Below the pieces are notes generated by a model. That model saw only the letters and a list, made by a program, of their open reading frames with translations, was not told where the DNA came from and made no database searches. A stretch of DNA of 6,962 bases from contig JADLBB010000230.1 in assembly GCA_020848055.1 (NCBI GenBank), positions 1 through 6,962 of the forward strand, read 5' to 3'. Of this stretch, positions 1 through 5,559 are shown piece by piece (position 1 is the stretch's first letter; every line of letters begins with the position of its first letter). The translations under genes were made by a program, and so were the position numbers. The DNA comes from Chloroflexota bacterium (GTDB lineage Bacteria > Chloroflexota > Limnocylindria > QHBO01).

Positions 1-650
1 AGCGAGGTCCATTGGCGTCGCGCGAACCAGGCGGCGGCCACGCCGAAGGTCAGCAGGACGCCGTCGATCCGGGCCAGCGTCGCAAGCCCGGCCAGCGCTC
101 CGCCGGCCACGAGCCACCATCCGGGCCTTGCCGCCCGCACGGCGCGCTGCGAGCAGTACAGGGACCCTGCGCCCGTGACCCCGAAGACCGCGAAGTTGTC
201 GGTGGTGGGATACATGATCAGCAGCGGCCCGGCCACCAGCGCCAGCAGGGCGGCAGCCACAGCCTGCCATCGGACCCCGAACAGCTCCAGGCTGAGCAGG
301 TAGGTGAACGGCACCAGCGCCGCTGACAGGATCACCAGCGGCACCGTCCCCGCCACGTACGACGGCCCGAACAGCAACATCGAGCCCGCCGCCACGATCG
401 AGGTCAGCGGCATCCAGTGCGCATTGCTCGGGACGGGCAGGACGGCCGGATCGGGCAGGCGCGAGCCGACCTCAATGAAGCTCCACAGCACCGGGGTCGT
501 GAATCCGTGTCCGGTGGCCAGTTGCTGGGCGATGAGCGAGTAGTACGCCGGATCGGTGAACGGCGGCCATGGCACCAGCACCACGGCCACGGCCCGCACG
601 ACGAGCGCGAGCAGCGAGAGGGCCAGCAGATCCCGGGTGCGTTGTGACAT
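1..650 (-). CDS. ArnT/PMT-like membrane glycosyltransferase, N-terminal part (3' end outside window)
   Basis: The reading frame is open from ATG at 650 to the window edge (216 codons), so the C-terminal half is missing. The product opens with a hydrophobic helix (about residues 8-27), then an outer loop with D33-P-A-Y-Y-S-L-I-A and a following GHGF. This is the acidic loop-1 signature of GT39/GT83 enzymes such as ArnT and protein O-mannosyltransferases. H78-x-x-P81 resembles the conserved H-P-P-L segment, and A193-R-I-D-G197 matches the 'ARxDG' stretch common in this superfamily. Several hydrophobic helices lie between them. Such enzymes move a sugar from a polyprenyl-phosphate donor to a lipid or protein on the outer face of the membrane; donor and acceptor cannot be told here. 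The start is supported by a -10 hexamer TAGACT 8 nt upstream and no Shine-Dalgarno sequence, suggesting a leaderless mRNA. It is divergent from the gene at 828. Superfamily is fairly sure, exact family not. Confidence 0.82.
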   Translation of the reverse strand, partial: MSQRTRDLLALSLLALVVRAVAVVLVPWPPFTDPAYYSLIAQQLATGHGFTTPVLWSFIEVGSRLPDPAVLPVPSNAHWMPLTSIVAAGSMLLFGPSYVAGTVPLVILSAALVPFTYLLSLELFGVRWQAVAAALLALVAGPLLIMYPTTDNFAVFGVTGAGSLYCSQRAVRAARPGWWLVAGGALAGLATLARIDGVLLTFGVAAAWFARRQWTS

Positions 651-827
651 CGATCGGCAGTCTACCGACCGACCTCGCCGCCGCCGCGGCACGGAAGTAC
701 TGTGTGCGTCGTTCGGGCGCCCTGCGACGCTGGCGCCTCAGCCATCCGCGAGGGCCGATTGACCGCCGACGTCCAAGACCGATCCACCATCCAACCGATC
801 CAGGCAAGCCCGATCCGGACCAGCCCG
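651..827. other. Divergent intergenic region between the ArnT-like gene and protein A
   Basis: These 177 bases separate two back-to-back genes. The left end holds the minus-strand -10 for the gene at 650. For the rightward gene no convincing promoter is visible. The only TANNNT near by is TACTGT at 698-703, without a recognisable -35. The protein A frame stays open back to a GTG at 702 and also contains a TTG at 759 preceded by GAGGG at 4-5 nt, so part of this stretch could be coding. The right end carries the short tandem repeat described separately. Confidence 0.5.
659..664 (-). promoter_or_regulatory. -10 element (TAGACT) of a probable leaderless promoter for the gene starting at 650
   Basis: TAGACT on the minus strand fits TANNNT and ends 8 nt before the ATG, so transcription would begin at or within a few bases of the start codon. 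The same 7-mer GTAGACT precedes the start at 5560. I see no TTGACA-like -35 at 16-18 nt upstream; that stretch is nearly pure G and C. Confidence 0.55.
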
Positions 828-829
828 AT
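779..829 (+). repeat. Degenerate 15-16 bp tandem repeat with CCGATCC core, ending at the protein A start codon
   Basis: The CCGAT core recurs at 779, 795, 810 and 825, with steps of 16, 15 and 15 bases. The first three copies read CCGATCC; the last merges into the ATG at 828. In the protein A frame the last three copies would read as five-residue units PIQAS, PIRTS, PMRPV. It could be decayed slippage, a weak operator array, or a coding repeat in a longer N-terminus. Units diverge outside the core, so this is suggestive only. Confidence 0.45.
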
Positions 830-2240
830 GCGCCCGGTGGCGCTCTTCGTCGCGCTGGCCGGCGTGCTGGCATCGGTGGCGCTCGTGCGCGGGATCTTCG
901 ATCCCGACTACTTCTGGCACCTCGCCACCGGCAACCTGATCCTGGACACAGGCACCATTCCGCGCACCGATCCGTTCTCGTTCACGTGGTATGGCGAACC
1001 TTGGATCCCGGACCAGTGGCTGGCCGAGGTTGCCATCGCGGCCGGCGTGCGGACAATCGGTGAAGGACCGATGCTCGTCATCTTCGGCATCATCGCCGCG
1101 CTTGGCCCGGGGCTGGTGGCGGCCGCCGCGTTGCGGGCCGGCGCCAACCCGCTGCGCATGATGGGCGCGGCGACCCTCGTCACCGCCGCGCTCCTGCCCC
1201 AGGTCACCATCCGCCCGCAGGTCGCTTCCTTCGCCTTCGTCGGGGCGCTGCTGTTCCTGCTCATCGAGGCGCGCCCCGAGACGCGGCGCCGGCTGTGGTT
1301 GATCCCGCTGCTCATGCTGGCCTGGGCCAATGCGCACGGATTCTTCGTGGTCGGCCTGGGCATCGGCCTGGTGTACCTCGTCGCCACCCTGATCGGGCGG
1401 ACGCCGATGCGCGAGCACCGCGCCTTGGTCTTCGCCATCGCCGCGGTCAGCGTGGCCGCCACCATGGTCACCCCCAGCGGCCCGGGGGGCCTCGTCTACG
1501 CCCTGAGCTTCGGCGACCCCGGCGACCTGGGCGCGGCGCGGATCGTCGAGTGGCAGTCGCCGAACTTCCACAACCTCGAGTTCATCGGCTTCGCCGGCGT
1601 GCTGGGCGCGATGTTCCTGGTCGGCCTGCGCAACACCCGTGGCTGGCTCGCGTTCGTCGCCGCGGCGGGTGCGCTGCTGGGGCTGTTGGCCGTGCGGGCC
1701 ATCGGCGTGGGGGCGGTGATGATCATGCCTATGCTGCTCATTCGCGCCCACGTGTCAGCGCAGGAGCCCTTGCCGAAGGGCGCGCGCCAGCGCCAGGCCT
1801 TGGATCTGGTAACGGCGCTGGTCATGGCCGTGATCCTGATCGGTGCCGCCGCCACGCGCGGCCCGGTCAGCGTGGATCCGCGACGCGCCCCGACCGCGAC
1901 GACCGCCATCCTGCGCGAGGTCATGCCGGACGCCCGCGTCCTGGCCGCGTACGACTGGGGCGGTTACGTCATCAACGAGCTGCACGCGACCGGCGGGCGG
2001 GTCTTCGTTGACGGGCGCATGCACAAGTACCAACCGCAGCTGCTGGCGGACTACCTTTCGATCGTGAACGCCGAACCGGGTTGGCAGAACCTGCTGGACC
2101 GATACGACCCGGACGCCCTCATCCTGTACCCGAGCATGCTGCTGTCCAAGGGTGCCGCCACCGCCAACGGCTGGTGCCAGGCGTACCGCGATGACATCGA
2201 GGTCCTGTTCCTGCGCGACTGTTCGGATGTGGCCCCGTGA
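828..2240 (+). CDS. Polytopic membrane protein A: putative GT-C-like glycosyltransferase of unnamed family
   Basis: 470 residues from ATG 828. After one hydrophobic helix (3-20) comes a first loop with D25-P-D-Y-F-W-H-L, then TDPFSFTWYG and a QWLAE segment. About ten hydrophobic helices follow up to roughly residue 345, with W166-A-N-A-H-G and E241-W-Q-S-P between them. A hydrophilic C-terminal domain of about 110 residues has W377-G-G-Y-V-I, V394-D-G-R and A415-E-P-G-W. An acidic loop 1, multiple helices and a soluble C-terminal domain fit GT-C enzymes in general, but I recognise no named family; the transferase role is inferred. Protein B from 5560 is a clear paralogue. ATG 828 is chosen because it places the first helix as in protein B; TTG 759 (GAGGG upstream) and GTG 702 are in-frame alternatives. 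The stop overlaps the next start by 4 nt (GTGA), so the two are very likely cotranscribed and translationally coupled. Confidence 0.82.
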   Translation: MRPVALFVALAGVLASVALVRGIFDPDYFWHLATGNLILDTGTIPRTDPFSFTWYGEPWIPDQWLAEVAIAAGVRTIGEGPMLVIFGIIAALGPGLVAAAALRAGANPLRMMGAATLVTAALLPQVTIRPQVASFAFVGALLFLLIEARPETRRRLWLIPLLMLAWANAHGFFVVGLGIGLVYLVATLIGRTPMREHRALVFAIAAVSVAATMVTPSGPGGLVYALSFGDPGDLGAARIVEWQSPNFHNLEFIGFAGVLGAMFLVGLRNTRGWLAFVAAAGALLGLLAVRAIGVGAVMIMPMLLIRAHVSAQEPLPKGARQRQALDLVTALVMAVILIGAAATRGPVSVDPRRAPTATTAILREVMPDARVLAAYDWGGYVINELHATGGRVFVDGRMHKYQPQLLADYLSIVNAEPGWQNLLDRYDPDALILYPSMLLSKGAATANGWCQAYRDDIEVLFLRDCSDVAP

Positions 2241-3070
2241 GGCGCGTCGATCCGCGCTGGGTCCTGATCGTGGCGCTGTACGCGGCCGCGGGCCTGGCCA
2301 TGGCCTGGTTCCTGGTGGATTCCACCGCGATCGGCGCGGACCTCGCGACCTACCAGCGTGCGTCGCGCAACCTGTGGGAGCACGGCAACCCGTACCTCGG
2401 CGCGGCGGACGTTGGTGCCGACTTCCGCTATCGCTACCCGCCGCTGCTGGCGATGCTGTGGCCGCTGCTGGCGCTCCCCGCGGTCTGGTTCGCGCTCATC
2501 GCCGCCTGCACCGCGTTCCCGATCTGGCTCGCCATCCGCGAGCGGGGCTGGGTCGGCGTCCTCCCTGCGCTGCTGCTCATCGGTCCGTGGGGACAGCAGT
2601 TGCTCAACGGCAACGCGCAGGCCATCGTCATCGCGCTGCTGGCGATCGTGCCGATCCATGCGCGCGCCGGCGCCGTCGGCCTGGCCGTGGCCACCATGCT
2701 CAAGCTGCACCCCGTCATCGGCATCATCTGGTATGCCGGTCGCCGCCAGTGGTCCAGCCTGGCCTGGTTCGCTGGTGCGACCGCGTTCCTGCTGCTCATC
2801 CAGGCACCCTGGCTCGGCGCCTTCCTGGACTATTACCTGACCGATGCGACCGCCACCGACACCGTCGCCGGCCTGTCGCTGCGCGCGTTTGGCACGCCGG
2901 TCTGGCCCCTCGGGATCGCCGTCTTCACGTACCTTGCCTGGCGCCACGCCAACGGCCGATGGGGCTGGATGCTGAACGTCATCCTGCAGCTGGTGGCCCT
3001 GCCGCGGGTCCTGCTGGTGAACCTCGCCCTGCTGCTGGCCGCCCCACTGCCCGGGCGTCGAACGCGGTAG
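2237..3070 (+). CDS. GT87-like (DUF2029) polyprenol-dependent glycosyltransferase, short form
   Basis: 277 residues starting with GTG inside the GTGA overlap with protein A, so reinitiation by the terminating ribosome is likely. One hydrophobic helix (about 9-27) is followed by a loop with D35 in G-A-D-L-A-T-Y, placed like the acidic loop-1 residue of GT87 enzymes such as mycobacterial PimE. Next come Y65-R-Y-P-P-L and L-N-G-N126-A-Q, matching the G-x-x-N segment of the family, and L155-K-L-H-P159, matching its Lys-Pro region. Further helices run to the C-terminus, which ends in a basic tail. GT87 members use polyprenyl-phosphate sugars at the outer membrane face. This copy is clearly shorter than the roughly 400 residues usual for GT87, though the frame is intact. 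Its stop lies 4 nt from the convergent toxin gene. Family is fairly sure; the sugar is unknown. Confidence 0.82.
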   Translation: MRRVDPRWVLIVALYAAAGLAMAWFLVDSTAIGADLATYQRASRNLWEHGNPYLGAADVGADFRYRYPPLLAMLWPLLALPAVWFALIAACTAFPIWLAIRERGWVGVLPALLLIGPWGQQLLNGNAQAIVIALLAIVPIHARAGAVGLAVATMLKLHPVIGIIWYAGRRQWSSLAWFAGATAFLLLIQAPWLGAFLDYYLTDATATDTVAGLSLRAFGTPVWPLGIAVFTYLAWRHANGRWGWMLNVILQLVALPRVLLVNLALLLAAPLPGRRTR

Positions 3071-3074
3071 CGGG

Positions 3075-3488
3075 TCAGGGCACCAGGTCGAAGGCGGGGA
3101 CGTGGGTCGGGCGGACCGCCCTGAAGTGGCGCTGGTCGAGCGTGGCCACCTTGGGCTCCCCGAGGCGCTCGGCCAGCGCGACGATGCTCGCATCCACCAC
3201 GCCCAGTGACAGGCTCCGATACAGATCCTGGAGCTCATGACAACGAGCCAGGTCCGCCGGCGAGGGCGACTCAACGCGATACGCGCCGCGCATGACGTCC
3301 TCCAGGAAGACCAACCACGCGTCGGGCGACAGGCGGTGCGCGCACCAGTAGTCCAGTTCGGCCAGGACGAGCGTGGGCACGACGAGATCGTCGGTCGCCT
3401 CGGTGACGAGAGAGGCACATCGAGCGTGGTCCTTGTCGGCCAGGTCGATTGCTGCCAGCAACGGTCCCGTGTCGAGGATGAGCGCCAT
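3075..3488 (-). CDS. vapC: VapC-type PIN-domain ribonuclease toxin
   Basis: 137 residues, the usual length of a VapC toxin. The N-terminus L-I-L-D6-T-G-P-L-L is the canonical PIN opening strand. E44 (in L-A-E-L-D), D99 (in V-V-D-A-S) and D118 (in T-L-D-Q-R-H-F) complete the acidic quartet that binds Mg2+ or Mn2+ in PIN nucleases, so the catalytic set looks complete. VapC toxins cut specific RNAs, often tRNA or 23S rRNA; the target here cannot be predicted. The start lies 2 nt after the antitoxin stop with no Shine-Dalgarno sequence, implying translational coupling, as expected for a toxin expressed after its antitoxin. The stop is 4 nt from the end of the convergent GT87 gene, leaving no room for a terminator between them. 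The PIN assignment is secure. Confidence 0.92.
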   Translation of the reverse strand: MALILDTGPLLAAIDLADKDHARCASLVTEATDDLVVPTLVLAELDYWCAHRLSPDAWLVFLEDVMRGAYRVESPSPADLARCHELQDLYRSLSLGVVDASIVALAERLGEPKVATLDQRHFRAVRPTHVPAFDLVP

Positions 3489-3490
3489 CG

Positions 3491-3724
3491 CTAACGGGGT
3501 TCGTCGGCGATTGGCTCAGCCGTGACCTCCGCGGCGCTGAGGCCATCGCTGGATCGGGCGATCCCGGTCCTCGGCCGCCGCGCGGCTCGCAGCGAGATTG
3601 CCTTCTCCTCGACGGCCTCACGAAGGACGGTCGCCAGCGGCACGCCGCGGCGGCTCGCCTCTGCTTCCAGCGTGGCCAAAGCACCGGTTGGCGCGCTCAC
3701 CGTGGTCCGTCGTTGTTTCACCAT
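3491..3724 (-). CDS. vapB: Ribbon-helix-helix antitoxin partner of the PIN toxin (VapB-like)
   Basis: 77 residues. R5-R-T-T-V-S-A-P near the N-terminus followed by two helices (about 14-26 and 29-42, with R-G-V-P-L at the turn) fits a ribbon-helix-helix DNA-binding fold. The remaining 30 residues are hydrophilic, contain S-S-D-G-L-S and several acidic residues, and look like the flexible toxin-binding tail of antitoxins. The position directly ahead of a PIN toxin, 2 nt apart, supports the pairing. ATG 3724 is preferred over the in-frame ATG at 3742: the latter lies upstream of the -10 hexamer and inside the palindrome, while 3724 sits 8 nt behind TAGCAT, giving a leaderless start. The fold is inferred by eye. 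Autoregulation with the toxin as corepressor is typical for such pairs, and the upstream repeat array fits that. Confidence 0.83.
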   Translation of the reverse strand: MVKQRRTTVSAPTGALATLEAEASRRGVPLATVLREAVEEKAISLRAARRPRTGIARSSDGLSAAEVTAEPIADEPR

Positions 3725-3750
3725 GATGCGTGATGCTAGCATCCCGATGC
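3725..3750. repeat. Heptad-spaced half-site array, candidate antitoxin operator
   Basis: On the plus strand GATGC occurs at 3725-3729, 3732-3736 and 3746-3750, and its inverse GCATC at 3739-3743. The four 5-bp cores begin exactly 7 bp apart and are separated by 2 bp each. Copies two and three form the perfect 12-bp palindrome GATGCTAGCATC (3732-3743). The array abuts the antitoxin start codon and covers the -10 hexamer, so a bound protein would block transcription. Unspaced 7-bp repeats in mixed orientation are the known operator type of the ribbon-helix-helix repressor omega of pSM19035; the analogy is an inference. Confidence 0.65.
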
Positions 3751-3761
3751 ACAGCGCACAA
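3733..3761 (-). promoter_or_regulatory. Leaderless promoter of the antitoxin-toxin operon
   Basis: On the minus strand TTGTGC (3756-3761) and TAGCAT (3733-3738) are separated by exactly 17 bp, the optimal spacing for a housekeeping sigma factor. The -10 ends 8 nt before ATG 3724, so the transcript should start at or next to the start codon. The promoter lies in the 48-base gap after the upstream GT87 stop, so the toxin-antitoxin pair can be expressed independently of the glycosyltransferase operon. Confidence 0.68.
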
Positions 3762-3772
3762 GGCGACGAGTG

Positions 3773-4645
3773 CTACACACCCGGTGGCGGCTCGGGCCGA
3801 TCGGTTTGTGACTGCTTGGAGCTCGTACCTCTCCGAGCCAGTGACGCCAGGGGCAGCAGCAGGTAATAGCCGATGAGGTAGGGCTGGACGAACACCCCGG
3901 CCCACTCCGGACGGTCCCGCAGGGTCAGCCAGGTGGCGATCGGGATCCCGATGATCAACCACGGAATCGCGCCGATGATCCGCGACGGCGCGATGTTGGC
4001 GGGCAAATGCACGTCCCGTGACGCGGCCAGCAGGTCGCGCAGCCACTCGCCGCCCCACCCGGTCGCCAGCACGGCCAGGGCATGCACCACGAACATGGCC
4101 ACGAACGCCCAGCGCAGGGCGGGGCGCTTCCACAGCAGCCATGCCGCCAGCGGAAGCATCAGCGGCCGGGGCACGAGCAGCGTCAGCGCCAGGAAGGCCA
4201 GGGCACCGGCCCGACTGCCGCGCACGGCCCACGCCGCCGCGAACAGGATGAAGATCATGACGTTGCCCGACTCGACGTCAGCCCAGAACGGCCAGGATAC
4301 GAGCACCACGATCGACAGGAGGCGCGTCGGCAGGAACGCCACGGGCACCAGGTGCAGCAGTCGCCAGCCGAGGTCGCCGATCGGTGCCAGCACCCCGAAC
4401 GCCAGCGCCAGGACCGGGGAGTAGTGCCACGCGTAGCCAAGCAGGTTCGAGTCATACAGACCGCCAGTCCCGAAGCGCTGGGACGCCTCGACGTAGTTCA
4501 GCCAGTCGACCGGCGGGAAGCCGACCGCCATGCGCCAAATGGCGTGACCGACCATGATCGAGTTGACGACCAACAGCGGGACCAGCCAGATGAGGGTTCG
4601 TCCGCGCACGGGCGGAAGCCAGGAGACGGTTCTATCGGCCTTCAT
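3773..4645 (-). CDS. GT87-like membrane glycosyltransferase, second gene of the minus-strand pair
   Basis: 290 residues from ATG 4645. A hydrophobic helix (about 17-36) precedes the loop V46-D47-W-L-N-Y, whose Asp is the candidate loop-1 acid. W73-H-Y-S-P-V-L corresponds to the Y-R-Y-P-P segment of the GT87 protein starting at 2237, and E125-S-G-N128 to the G-x-x-N segment. The usual Lys-Pro region reads V-P159-R-P-L, with Arg where the sister proteins have Lys. The C-terminus is hydrophilic, ending in a Pro-rich tail. ATG 4645 lies 14 bases inside the end of the upstream gene, so coupling is expected; no good Shine-Dalgarno sequence is seen. The frame extends further upstream to 4978, but that part is an Arg/Trp/Ser-rich shadow of the neighbouring gene and was excluded. 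The length is short for GT87. Family placement is probable; donor and acceptor are unknown. Confidence 0.78.
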   Translation of the reverse strand: MKADRTVSWLPPVRGRTLIWLVPLLVVNSIMVGHAIWRMAVGFPPVDWLNYVEASQRFGTGGLYDSNLLGYAWHYSPVLALAFGVLAPIGDLGWRLLHLVPVAFLPTRLLSIVVLVSWPFWADVESGNVMIFILFAAAWAVRGSRAGALAFLALTLLVPRPLMLPLAAWLLWKRPALRWAFVAMFVVHALAVLATGWGGEWLRDLLAASRDVHLPANIAPSRIIGAIPWLIIGIPIATWLTLRDRPEWAGVFVQPYLIGYYLLLPLASLARRGTSSKQSQTDRPEPPPGV

Positions 4646-5480
4646 CGTGCCGTCGATCCAGGGCGCCGTCGTTGTACGGGCCGATGGCCAGCCCACCCGC
4701 GTACGCGGCGGCAGGCCACAGCTTGGTCCACGACAGCAGGACGACCAGGGCGGTCCACGACCACGTCCAACGGTCGGATCGGAACATGAACACCACGGCT
4801 GCGGCCAGGGCAACGGCCCATAGTACGGGCGAGATGCCGAACAGGCTGATGGTCGAGCCCGCGCTGAACGGGTAGTGCGACAGGTCCTCCAGCAGCGTCG
4901 GGGCTGCCAGCACGACGGCCACCACCGCGGCCAGCGCTGCGCGTCGCCACTCCCGCTGTCGGACGTACGCCAGGGCATACAGGACCGGGAAGAACTTCAG
5001 GCTGGCAAAGGCACCGATGGCGACCGGTCCGAACCGACCGCGCGCGGTGTGCATGACGAGCGCCACGAATACGACGCCGATGTTGCCGCTGCCGGCCTCC
5101 CAGACCAGCACCGTCAGGCACAGCAGGCCGAAGGCGATCGCGTCGCCGTCGCGCGAGGCGACGTAGGGCCACGTGATCGCGGCCAGCGCGCCGACGCACA
5201 TGATCGTCCAGGCCGCAGCGACCAACTCGATCGGGAGGACCGTCAACGGCACCAGGGCGTAGGCGAACCAGGAGGCATATCGGTAGGTCAGGTCGTCGGT
5301 GCCGGCGCCCGGGTCGAACAGCGGGCCGCCGTCGCGCAGGCGCTGGGCCGCCTCCATGTAGGCGTGGAAGTCCACCAGGTTCCAGGTCGCCGCCGCGGCA
5401 CCCACGGCCGCCGCCGCGATGATGACGATGAGCACGATCCCGGCGCGCCGGATGGCGCTGCTGTAGGTCACGCCTGCCAT
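4632..5480 (-). CDS. GT87-like (DUF2029) membrane glycosyltransferase, first gene of the minus-strand pair
   Basis: 282 residues. A long hydrophobic helix (13-32) leads to L35-V-D37-F-H-A-Y, the D-F-x-x-Y loop typical of GT87, then G-P-L-F-D-P and Y66-R-Y-A-S-W. G130-S-G-N133 and S160-L-K162-F-F-P165 match the family's Asn and Lys-Pro regions. About seven to eight hydrophobic helices are visible. It should transfer a polyprenol-linked sugar outside the cell, by family knowledge. ATG 5480 was chosen because the first helix follows directly; the frame remains open to 5666, but beyond 5560 that overlaps the divergent protein B gene and reads as non-membrane sequence. GTG 5540 is a possible alternative. 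No Shine-Dalgarno sequence or convincing -10 fits 5480; TATTCA at 5503-5508 on the minus strand is the nearest candidate. It forms an operon with the overlapping gene downstream. Confidence 0.82.
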   Translation of the reverse strand: MAGVTYSSAIRRAGIVLIVIIAAAAVGAAAATWNLVDFHAYMEAAQRLRDGGPLFDPGAGTDDLTYRYASWFAYALVPLTVLPIELVAAAWTIMCVGALAAITWPYVASRDGDAIAFGLLCLTVLVWEAGSGNIGVVFVALVMHTARGRFGPVAIGAFASLKFFPVLYALAYVRQREWRRAALAAVVAVVLAAPTLLEDLSHYPFSAGSTISLFGISPVLWAVALAAAVVFMFRSDRWTWSWTALVVLLSWTKLWPAAAYAGGLAIGPYNDGALDRRHDEGR

Positions 5481-5511
5481 CTTGGCGGCATCGGCCGAGG
5501 GCTGAATAGGA

Positions 5512-5530
5512 GTTTCGGACGGTTTCGGAC
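5512..5530 (+). repeat. Tandem 9-bp direct repeat GTTTCGGAC at 10-bp period between divergent genes
   Basis: GTTTCGGAC occurs at 5512-5520 and again at 5522-5530, separated by one base, so the copies lie one helical turn apart on the same face of the DNA. The second copy overlaps the expected -35 region of the promoter whose -10 is at 5545, and the pair also lies upstream of the minus-strand start at 5480. This placement suits a transcription factor site acting on one or both genes, but a chance repeat is possible. Confidence 0.5.
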
Positions 5531-5544
5531 CGCGCGGCACCCCG

Positions 5545-5550
5545 TAGACT
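5545..5550 (+). promoter_or_regulatory. -10 element (TAGACT) of a probable leaderless promoter for protein B
   Basis: TAGACT ends 9 nt before ATG 5560 and lies in the same 7-mer, GTAGACT, as the element ahead of the gene at 650. There is no Shine-Dalgarno sequence between the two. TTTCGG at 5523-5528, with a 16-bp spacer, is the only weak -35 candidate and overlaps the GTTTCGGAC repeat. Confidence 0.58.
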
Positions 5551-5559
5551 CGGCTACCG

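Noticed and set aside
698..703. TACTGT as a promoter -10 for protein A
   Set aside because: It fits TANNNT but has no -35 at usable spacing and no in-frame start at the leaderless distance; too weak to annotate separately.
472..873. Minus-strand open frame overlapping the start of the ArnT-like gene
   Set aside because: It is in a different frame from the membrane transferase that runs from 650 to the window edge, and its translation is Arg/Gly-rich noise.
569..1063. Plus-strand open frame spanning the divergent intergenic region
   Set aside because: Arg/Pro/Ala-rich shadow of the protein A start region; crosses two better-supported genes.
738..1751. Minus-strand open frame of 337 codons antisense to protein A
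   Set aside because: Low-complexity His/Arg/Gly/Asp composition without hydrophobic helices or motifs; protein A in the other strand has a paralogue in the same window, which validates that frame.
3071..3074. Bidirectional terminator between the convergent GT87 and vapC genes
   Set aside because: Only 4 bases separate the stops, and no hairpin with a U-tract is visible around them.
2051..3418. Long minus-strand open frame of 455 codons antisense to protein A's end, the GT87 gene and across vapC
   Set aside because: Its translation is rich in Arg, Gly, Gln and Asp with no domain pattern, and it conflicts with two membrane-protein genes and the toxin frame, all with clear motifs. Such shadows are expected in GC-rich DNA.
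3725..3742. Upstream ATG at 3742 as antitoxin start
   Set aside because: It lies upstream of the best -10 hexamer and inside the palindrome, so a transcript from that promoter would not contain it.
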